From JBNKVT01 sp050299335 (GTDB taxonomy: Bacteria > Pseudomonadota > Alphaproteobacteria > Rhodobacterales > Rhodobacteraceae), in the NCBI GenBank assembly GCA_050299335.1, contig JBNKVT010000003.1, positions 1 to 64,000 on the forward strand: a stretch of DNA of 64,000 bases, written 5' to 3'. Under the pieces are notes generated by a model. It saw only the letters and a program-made list of their open reading frames with translations. It was not told where the DNA came from and searched no databases. Shown here piece after piece: positions 6,653-12,735 of the stretch. Each line of letters opens with the position of its first letter. The first letter of the stretch is position 1. A program made the position numbers and the translations under genes.

Positions 6653-9030
6653 GCGCGGGTCTCCGGGTGCCAGTGTTTCAGGAGCAAGGCGTTGGTGACC
6701 ACCGAAACCGAGGACATGGCCATGGCGGCCCCGGCAATGGCGGGGTTTAGAAAGCCGAGGGCTGCAAGCGGCAGGCAGACGATATTATAGGCAAAGGCCC
6801 AGAAGAGGTTCTGGCGAATCTTCCTTCCGGTGGCCTTCGCGATATCGAGCGCATCGGCGACCAGCGATGGGTTCGGCCGCATCAGGGCGATATCGGCTGA
6901 TTCCATCGCCACATCCGCGCCGCCCGACATGGCGATGCCGAGATGGGCAGCAGCGAGCGCCGGGGCATCGTTGATCCCGTCCCCGACCATGGCGACCCGC
7001 GCGCCAGAGGCGGTCAGGGCCTTGATCCGGGCGGCTTTCTCGTCCGGATGGACCCCGGCGGTGACTTCGTCGATGCCGAGGCTTTCGGCGATCTTCTCCG
7101 CCGTAGCCCGGTTGTCGCCGGTCAGGAGTGCCGTGCGGAGGCGACGCCGGTGCAGGGCGTCGATGGCCGTCCTGGCGTCCTTGCACGGTGTGTCGGCGAG
7201 CGCGATCAGGCCCAGCGGGGTCCTGTCACGGGAGACCCAGACGACGGTGTTGCCTTCGGCCTCCAGCGCCTTGGCGCGGGCGCTCTGTGCGGGGTCCGGC
7301 GCCTCCGCGGCATAGTCGGCACGCCCGATACGGATCAGGGCGCCGTCCACCCTGCCTTCGACACCGCTGCCGGTTTTTGCCTTGAAGTCAGTGACTTGCG
7401 GCAGGTCTAGGCTGCGGGCCTCTGCTTCCCGGACAATGGCGCGGCCCAGCAGGTGTTCGGAATTGCCTTGCACGGCGGCGGCGAAGGTCAGGAGCGCGGT
7501 TTCATCGGCCTCGAAAGGTGCCAGGCCGGTAATCTCAGGCTTGCCAATTGTCAGCGTCCCGGTCTTGTCGAAGACCACGGTGTCGATTTCGGCGGCACGT
7601 TCAAGCGCTTCGATATCACGGATCAGGATGCCGTGGCGGGCGGCGACGCCGGTGCCGGCGACCAGCGCCGTTGGGGTTGCCAAGCCAAGCGCACAGGGGC
7701 AGGCGATGACCAGGACGGCGATGGCGGCACCCAGCGCGGTCTCAAGCGTTGCACCGGCTGCGAGCCAGCCCGCGAGGGTCAGGGTGGCGAGGACGAGGAC
7801 TGCGGGCACGAAAATGGCGGCGATACGGTCGACAAGGCGCTGGATCGGGGTGCGACCGGTCTGCGCCTGTTCGACCAGATGGGCGATCCGGGCCAGCGTG
7901 GTGTCTGCGCCGACGCGGTCGGTCTCGATCTTCAGCGCCCCGTTGCCGTTGATCGACCCGGCGGTGACCCGGTCTCCAGGCGCGCGGAGGACGGGGATTG
8001 GTTCGCCGGTTATCAGGCTTTCGTCGATCTCGCTTGCACCTTCGGTGATGATGCCATCGACAGGCAGCCGCTCGCCGGGTCGGACAAGGGCGATGTCGCC
8101 GAGGGCGACCTGGGCGACCGGCAGTTCGGTTTCTGTGCCGTTTTTCAGGATGCGGGCGGTGTCTGGGCGCAGCTCCATCAGGGCGCGGAGGGCGGCAGAG
8201 GCGGAGCGTTTGGCGCGGGTTTCCAGATACTTGCCGAGAAGGACAAGGGTGATGATGACGGCGGCGGCCTCGAAATAGAGATGACCCATCGCGGCAGCGC
8301 CGAGCGTGAAGACGGTGACCAGCGAATAGAAATACGCCGCCGAGGAGCCGAGGGCGACCAGCGTGTCCATGTTGGAGGTGCGGGCCTTCGCGGCCTTAAA
8401 GGCGCCGAGATAGAAGCGGCGACCGAACCAGAACTGGACCGGGGTGGCAAGCGCCAGCTCGGTCCAGACGGAAAGATGGAAACCAAGCGGCGCGACCATC
8501 GAGACCATCTGTGCGACCAGCGGCAGGGTAAGGAAGGCGGCAAGCCCAAGTTCGATCAGGTCGCGGTCGCGGGGGGTGTCCGTTCGGGCCATCGTTTCGG
8601 GCACCGCTGCGTCATAGCCCGCAGCGCGGATGGCAGCGATCAGGTCGGCGGTCCGGGTACCGGCAGCGATTCGGACCTGCGCCCGGTCGGTGGCCGGGTT
8701 GACATCGGCGCTGAGAACACCGGGAACGGCAGCCAGCGCCGTTTGGAGCCTGTTGGCGCAGGAGGCGCAGGTCATGCCGGTGATGTCGAGGCCGATCTCT
8801 TCGGTCCTGACGCCGTAGCCTGCATCCCGGACCGCCTTTTCAAGCGACACCGGGTTGGCTGGGGCGGAAAAATCAATTTCGGCGCGTTCGAGTGCAAGGT
8901 TGACCGAGGCCGAAGTGACACCCGGGACGGCAGAGAGGGCCTTCTGGACGCGGTTTGCACAGCCCGCACAGGTCAGGCCGGTCAGCGGCAGGCCGGTATG
9001 GCGGGGGCCGGAATGGGTGTCGAGCGGCAT
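6649..9030 (-). CDS. copA: Copper-exporting P1B-type ATPase CopA
   Basis: This 793-residue inner-membrane ATPase exports Cu(I). Two heavy-metal-binding domains carry GLTCAGC (near residue 20) and GMTCASC (near 85). The core shows TGEPIP, the membrane metal site CPC in 'VIACPCALGLATPTALV', the phosphorylated aspartate in DKTGTLT, and GDGINDAPALA. The nucleotide-domain motif reads SEHLL instead of the usual SEHPL; the ATP-contacting histidine is kept. I start at the MPLDTHSG methionine, which has AGGAGA about 6 bases upstream, not at an upstream in-frame codon. It is the first gene of copA-cueR and lies behind a CueR-type promoter. Confidence 0.95.
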   Translation of the reverse strand: MPLDTHSGPRHTGLPLTGLTCAGCANRVQKALSAVPGVTSASVNLALERAEIDFSAPANPVSLEKAVRDAGYGVRTEEIGLDITGMTCASCANRLQTALAAVPGVLSADVNPATDRAQVRIAAGTRTADLIAAIRAAGYDAAVPETMARTDTPRDRDLIELGLAAFLTLPLVAQMVSMVAPLGFHLSVWTELALATPVQFWFGRRFYLGAFKAAKARTSNMDTLVALGSSAAYFYSLVTVFTLGAAAMGHLYFEAAAVIITLVLLGKYLETRAKRSASAALRALMELRPDTARILKNGTETELPVAQVALGDIALVRPGERLPVDGIITEGASEIDESLITGEPIPVLRAPGDRVTAGSINGNGALKIETDRVGADTTLARIAHLVEQAQTGRTPIQRLVDRIAAIFVPAVLVLATLTLAGWLAAGATLETALGAAIAVLVIACPCALGLATPTALVAGTGVAARHGILIRDIEALERAAEIDTVVFDKTGTLTIGKPEITGLAPFEADETALLTFAAAVQGNSEHLLGRAIVREAEARSLDLPQVTDFKAKTGSGVEGRVDGALIRIGRADYAAEAPDPAQSARAKALEAEGNTVVWVSRDRTPLGLIALADTPCKDARTAIDALHRRRLRTALLTGDNRATAEKIAESLGIDEVTAGVHPDEKAARIKALTASGARVAMVGDGINDAPALAAAHLGIAMSGGADVAMESADIALMRPNPSLVADALDIAKATGRKIRQNLFWAFAYNIVCLPLAALGFLNPAIAGAAMAMSSVSVVTNALLLKHWHPETRA

Positions 9031-9051
9031 GGATTGTCTCCTTCGACACTC

Positions 9052-9082
9052 CACATAAGGCTTCCAGTGGCTGGAAGGTCAA
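9052..9082 (-). promoter_or_regulatory. CueR-dependent copA promoter and operator
   Basis: On the minus strand TTGACC (complement 9077-9082) and TATGTG (complement 9052-9057) are separated by 19 bases, the overlong spacer typical of MerR-family promoters. The spacer holds the dyad CTTCCAGCCACTGGAAG, very close to the CCTTCC-N7-GGAAGG operators known for CueR. The copA start codon is 22 bases downstream. The combination of spacer length, dyad and an adjacent cueR gene makes this assignment strong. Confidence 0.9.
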
Positions 9083-9171
9083 GGGGTGACCATGGAGTGG
9101 CGAAGAATTCTTTCAAGCGCGAATCCGCATTGACCGTGGCGGCGAGGGGCGATATCGGAGAGGGCATCCGG

Positions 9172-9247
9172 GCGGGTGTAGCTCAGTTGGTAGAGCATCA
9201 GCTTCCCAAGCTGAGGGTCGCGAGTTCGAATCTCGTCGCCCGCTCCA
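9172..9247 (+). tRNA. tRNA-Gly (anticodon CCC)
   Basis: A 76-base cloverleaf starts GCGGGTGTAGCTCAG and ends with an encoded CCA (9245-9247). The acceptor GCGGGTG pairs with CGCCCGC with one wobble. The anticodon stem TCAGC/GCTGA encloses loop TTCCCAA, giving anticodon CCC, and the T arm contains GAGTTCGAATCTC. It lies between divergent copA and a repeat-rich spacer. Confidence 0.96.
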
Positions 9248-9308
9248 CGGATTTTTGGCAAGTCGGGTGTTGTTTTGATGGGGTGCGGAAGCGCAGACCT
9301 TGAGGGAT

Positions 9309-9373
9309 GGTGCGTGCGAGCACGCACCCTACGGGCGCTGCGATTTCGCGTAGGGTGCGTGATTTCACGCACC
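9309..9373. repeat. REP-like inverted doublet of a GTGCG/CGCAC palindrome
   Basis: Two 25-base elements, 9309-9333 and 9349-9373, are reverse complements of each other except for four central bases. Each is itself a palindrome (GGTGCGTG-N4-5-CACGCACC) with a TAGGG/CCCTA extension on one side. They are separated by 15 bases. The arrangement resembles paired REP/BIME elements. Related elements occur at 38283-38300 and 55395-55579. Confidence 0.8.
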
Positions 9374-9494
9374 ATGTAACCAGGAAACAAGCGATGTTGC
9401 CGCGTTTTCTCCTCCAAAGGTGCGTGATTTCACGCCCCATGCGCCCGGGAAACACATGACGGCTTTGCGGTGTATTCTCCAACACAGGTGCGCA
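9354..9494. repeat. Imperfect tandem repeat, period 65-68 bases
   Basis: The string GGTGCG(TGATTTCACGC) recurs at 9354, 9419 and, truncated, at 9487. The intervening sequence is also related ('CCATGTAACCAGGAAACA' versus 'CCATGCGCCCGGGAAACA', then CGTTTTCTCC versus GTGTATTCTCC). The array fills most of the gap between tRNA-Gly and the SRPBCC gene. I see no gene here. Confidence 0.7.
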
Positions 9495-9543
9495 GCAAGC
9501 TGAGAAACCCGCTGATTGGCTTGGCGGCGTCCCGGACAGCCGG

Positions 9544-9993
9544 TCAGCCCGATGCCTCGATCCACGCCTTGAGGTTCCCGAGGGTCTGGGACGTGCCGTC
9601 CGCGATGCCCATCGCGATGAACTGTTCGAGATGCTCCGCCGAGGCGCAGGCCATGGTGACGGTCATATGGGTCACGGCACCGCCGGAGGCGAAAGTGACG
9701 GTGCCCACCGCGCCCATCGCCTCGAAGCCGATCCGTTCCGGGCGTTCAAGCACGGTGTAACGGCCCTCGAACGGGTGCGCCTCGCGGCCCGTATTGGTGA
9801 AGCGGAAAGTTCCGCCGACGCGCAGGTCGATCTCGCATCCGGCAAGAGGCGCCCCGGTCGGGTCCCACCAGCGGCTGACCTGATCGGGCCGGGTCCATGC
9901 GTCGAACAGCCGTTCCGGCGTACTCCGGATCGTGCGGCGCAGGGTGATGGTGTTGGCAGTCCGGTCGATCTCGAAACGCTCGGTGACGGTCAT
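9544..9993 (-). CDS. SRPBCC/AHSA1-family protein
   Basis: The 149-residue protein starts MTVTERFEIDRTANTITLRR and has the AHSA1 (activator of Hsp90 ATPase homologue 1-like, PF08327) pattern: 'RSTPERLFDAWTRPDQVSRWWDP', 'DLRVGGTFRFTNT', 'GRYTVLERPERIGFE' and a C-terminal 'MGIADGTSQTLGNLKAWI'. The fold is a helix-grip that binds hydrophobic ligands; the role of these small bacterial members is mostly unknown. It overlaps the upstream ArsR gene by four bases. The ArsR-plus-SRPBCC pair is a widespread two-gene unit, so the regulator probably controls this gene. An upstream start adding 19 residues is less likely. Confidence 0.88.
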   Translation of the reverse strand: MTVTERFEIDRTANTITLRRTIRSTPERLFDAWTRPDQVSRWWDPTGAPLAGCEIDLRVGGTFRFTNTGREAHPFEGRYTVLERPERIGFEAMGAVGTVTFASGGAVTHMTVTMACASAEHLEQFIAMGIADGTSQTLGNLKAWIEASG

Positions 9994-10310
9994 GTGCCTT
10001 GCTCCTGTCCTTCGATGAAATCCTCCAGCCGGCCGAGGCGCGTTTCCCACTGGCTGCGGAACTGGGATAGCCAGTCGTCGGCCAGTTTCAGGCCCTCGGG
10101 GCGCAACCGCCGCGGGCGGGTTTGCGCATCCACGCGGGTCTCGATCAGGCCGGCGCGTTCCAGCACCTTGAGGTGGCTGGAGATGGTCGGCTGGCTCAGA
10201 TCATGTGGTGCCGCGAGTTCCGATACGGTGGCTTCGCCTTGCATGAGCCGCGCCAGGATGGCGCGGCGGGTGGGGTCGCCGAGGGCAGTAAAGGCCTGGT
10301 CAAGTGACAT
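9990..10310 (-). CDS. ArsR-family transcriptional regulator
   Basis: The 106-residue winged-helix protein begins MSLDQAFTALGDPTRRAILA and carries the recognition region 'TVSELAAPHDLSQPTISSHLKVLERAGLI'. The 'ALGDPTRRAIL..L' opening is typical of the ArsR subgroup paired with SRPBCC proteins. No metal-binding CxC motif is visible, so it is not an obvious metal sensor. The downstream SRPBCC gene overlaps by four bases. The AT-rich leader at about 10330-10372 is the likely operator region but I cannot define a site. Confidence 0.92.
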   Translation of the reverse strand: MSLDQAFTALGDPTRRAILARLMQGEATVSELAAPHDLSQPTISSHLKVLERAGLIETRVDAQTRPRRLRPEGLKLADDWLSQFRSQWETRLGRLEDFIEGQEQGT

Positions 10311-10472
10311 GGGTGTCCTCCCTGACCACGATCATAGATGACTTTCAATATAGATGAAAGAAAATATTTAGGACGCGGCGAATGAGCCCCCGCCATATGT
10401 CGGAAGTGGAAAGGAATATTCCGTGAAATCAGAAAGTCAGGGGTATTTTCACGATGAAAACGCCCCCTGGCT

Positions 10473-11036
10473 TCAGGCCCGCTCGACGTATTCGAAGGTC
10501 TCCGTCGAGACAACAATATCCTCGTCATTGCCGACAAAGGGCGGCACCATGACCCGTACCCCGTTGTCGAGAACGGCCGGTTTGAAGCTGTTGGCGGCCG
10601 TCTGGCCCTTCACCGCCGGCTCGGTCTCGACGATCTTGCAGGTGACGCGGTCGGGCAGCGAGGCGCTGAGCGCCTCGGCCTCATAATACTCGATATGGAC
10701 CGTCATGCCGTCCTGGAGGAACGGCCGCCGGTCGCCGAGGATGTCGGCGGGCAGTTCGATCTGCTCATAGGTCTCGTTGTCCATGAAGACCAGCATCCCG
10801 TCGGTCTCGTAAAGGAACTGTTGGTCCTTCTGCTCCAGCCGCACCCGTTCGACCTTGTCGGCCGAGCGGAACCGCTCGTTCAGCTTCGAGCCGTTCCTGA
10901 GGTTCTTCATCTCCACCTGCGCGAAGGCCCCGCCCTTGCCGGGCTTCACATGGTTGACCTTCACCGCCACCCAGAGCCCGTCATTATGCTCCAGGATATT
11001 GCCGGGGCGGATTTCGTTGCCGTTGATCTTGGGCAT
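10473..11036 (-). CDS. efp: Translation elongation factor P
   Basis: EF-P relieves ribosome stalling at polyproline stretches. The 187 residues are exactly the usual length and start MPKINGNEIRPGNILEHNDG. The conserved loop 'VNHVKPGKGGAF' places lysine at position 34, the residue modified in many bacteria. The C-terminal 'GVRVMVPPFVGNDEDIVVST' is the standard EF-P end. An in-frame extension of 13 residues upstream is not family-like. The gene is divergent from the sarcosine oxidase operon, with 141 bases between the starts. Confidence 0.97.
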   Translation of the reverse strand: MPKINGNEIRPGNILEHNDGLWVAVKVNHVKPGKGGAFAQVEMKNLRNGSKLNERFRSADKVERVRLEQKDQQFLYETDGMLVFMDNETYEQIELPADILGDRRPFLQDGMTVHIEYYEAEALSASLPDRVTCKIVETEPAVKGQTAANSFKPAVLDNGVRVMVPPFVGNDEDIVVSTETFEYVERA

Positions 11037-11177
11037 GTCGCCGTCCTTCGTCTGACCTTCCTTGGCCGCCGTCATAGGCGAGGATCAAGGACAGGGCAAG
11101 AAGTCGCGCAACGACTGCTGCCGGGGCTTGCCTTATTCCGGCAGTTGCGCCTCAATGGCGGCAGTAACGGGGGCATG

Positions 11178-12428
11178 ATGCGGTATTCGGCTTGGAAACT
11201 GATCCAGAACGGGTTCGGACAGAAACCCATCTGGCCGCCGCTTTGGCGCACGCCGGAACCGAAACCGGACTATGATTACCTGATCATCGGCGGCGGCGGG
11301 CATGGGCTGGCGACGGCCTATTATCTGGCGAAGAACCACGGGATCACGAATGTCGCCGTGCTCGAGAAGGGGGTGATCGGGGCCGGGAATGTCGGGCGGA
11401 ACACCACCATCGTGCGGGCGAACTACACTCTGCCGGGGAATGTCGAGTTCCATTCCCAATCGCTGAAGCTCTGGGAAGAGCTGGCGCAGACGCTCAACTA
11501 CAACACCATGTTCTCGCAGCGCGGCGTGCTGATGCTCGGCCATACGCCGGGCCAGATGACAGCCCTGGCGCGGCGCGGCAACGCGGTCAGGCTGCAGGGC
11601 GACGATGCCGAGCTGATGAGCCGCGACGCGCTCAGGGCCTACGCCCCTTTCCTCAATTTCGACAATGCGCGGTTCCCCATCGAAGGCGGGCTCTTGCAGC
11701 GGAGGGCCGGAACGGCGCGGCATGACGCGGTGGCCTGGGGGTTTGCGCGCGCCGCCGATCAGCGGGGCGTTGATATCGTGCAGAATTGCGAGGTCACCGG
11801 GTTCCGGATCGAGGCCGGGCGGGTGCGCGGGGTCGAGACGACACGCGGGCCGATTTCGGCGGCGAAAGTGGGGATTTGCGTTGCCGGACGCTCGAGCCAG
11901 GTCGCGCAGATGGCCGGGTTGCGCCTTCCGATCGAAAGTCATGTCTTGCAAGCCTTCGTCACCGAAGGGCTGAAGCCGGTGATCCCCAACGTGATCGCCT
12001 ATGGGATGGGACATTTCTATATCAGCCAGTCGGACAAGGGCGGGCTGGTCTTCGGCGGCGATCTCGACGGCTACAATTCCTACGCCCAGCGCGGAAACCT
12101 GCCGATGGCCGAACATGTTATGGAGGCCGGGATGCAGCTTTTGCCGCAGCTGGGCCGGGCTAGGGTGCTGCGCAGTTGGGGTGGCATCATGGACATGACC
12201 ATGGACGGCGCGCCGATCATCGACCGGGCACCGGTCGAGGGGCTCTTTTTCAATGGCGGCTGGTGCTATGGCGGTTTCAAGGCGATCCCGGCCTCGGGTT
12301 GGTGCTTTGCGCATCTGATGGCCACCGGCAATCCGGCGGAGGAGGCGCGGCGCTACACGCTCAACCGGTTCGAAACCGGACGGCTGATCGACGAGGAAGG
12401 GACCGGCGCGCAGCCGAATTTGCATTGA
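11178..12428 (+). CDS. soxB: Sarcosine oxidase, beta subunit
   Basis: This 416-residue flavoprotein is the beta subunit of heterotetrameric sarcosine oxidase, which oxidises N-methylglycine to glycine and passes the methyl carbon to tetrahydrofolate, releasing H2O2. It starts MRYSAWKLIQNGFGQKPIWP and has the dinucleotide-binding motif 'DYLIIGGGGHGLATAYYLAK' (about 32-51) and 'GVIGAGNVGRNTTIVRANY'. The end 'GGWCYGGFKAIPASGWCFAH' is typical of SoxB. A second ATG three bases upstream (11175) is equally possible. It heads the order soxB-soxD-soxA-soxG, the usual one. Confidence 0.95.
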   Translation: MRYSAWKLIQNGFGQKPIWPPLWRTPEPKPDYDYLIIGGGGHGLATAYYLAKNHGITNVAVLEKGVIGAGNVGRNTTIVRANYTLPGNVEFHSQSLKLWEELAQTLNYNTMFSQRGVLMLGHTPGQMTALARRGNAVRLQGDDAELMSRDALRAYAPFLNFDNARFPIEGGLLQRRAGTARHDAVAWGFARAADQRGVDIVQNCEVTGFRIEAGRVRGVETTRGPISAAKVGICVAGRSSQVAQMAGLRLPIESHVLQAFVTEGLKPVIPNVIAYGMGHFYISQSDKGGLVFGGDLDGYNSYAQRGNLPMAEHVMEAGMQLLPQLGRARVLRSWGGIMDMTMDGAPIIDRAPVEGLFFNGGWCYGGFKAIPASGWCFAHLMATGNPAEEARRYTLNRFETGRLIDEEGTGAQPNLH

Positions 12429-12462
12429 TGAACGCAGGATCGATTGACGGAGTCGAAGTGAA

Positions 12463-12735
12463 ATGCGCCTGACCTGCCCCCTTTGCGGCGAACGCGACCT
12501 GCGCGAGTTCCGCTATCGCGGGTCGGCGAAGCTGATGGCGCGGGAGGGGGCCACCAAGAGGGCCGAGGCGTTTCACGACTATCTCCATCTCCGCGACAAT
12601 CGCGCCGGGGACAATGCCGAACTTTGGCAGCATGTCTTGGGCTGCCGGTCCTGGCTGAGGGTGGTGCGGAACACCACGACCCATGCCATCGGCTCGGTGG
12701 AACTGGCGCGGCTGGCTGATCGGGGCAAGCCATGA
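12463..12735 (+). CDS. soxD: Sarcosine oxidase, delta subunit
   Basis: The 90-residue delta subunit is the small zinc-binding part of the complex. It starts MRLTCPLCGERDLREFRYRG. Cys5, Cys8, His57 and Cys61 ('CPLC' and 'HVLGC') match the zinc ligands known for this subunit. The gene follows soxB by 34 bases and its TGA overlaps the soxA ATG by four. Length and spacing are normal for the operon. Confidence 0.95.
   Translation: MRLTCPLCGERDLREFRYRGSAKLMAREGATKRAEAFHDYLHLRDNRAGDNAELWQHVLGCRSWLRVVRNTTTHAIGSVELARLADRGKP

Noticed and set aside
7453..9303. 616-codon plus-strand open frame
   Set aside because: It is antisense to copA and continues through tRNA-Gly. No domain is recognisable.
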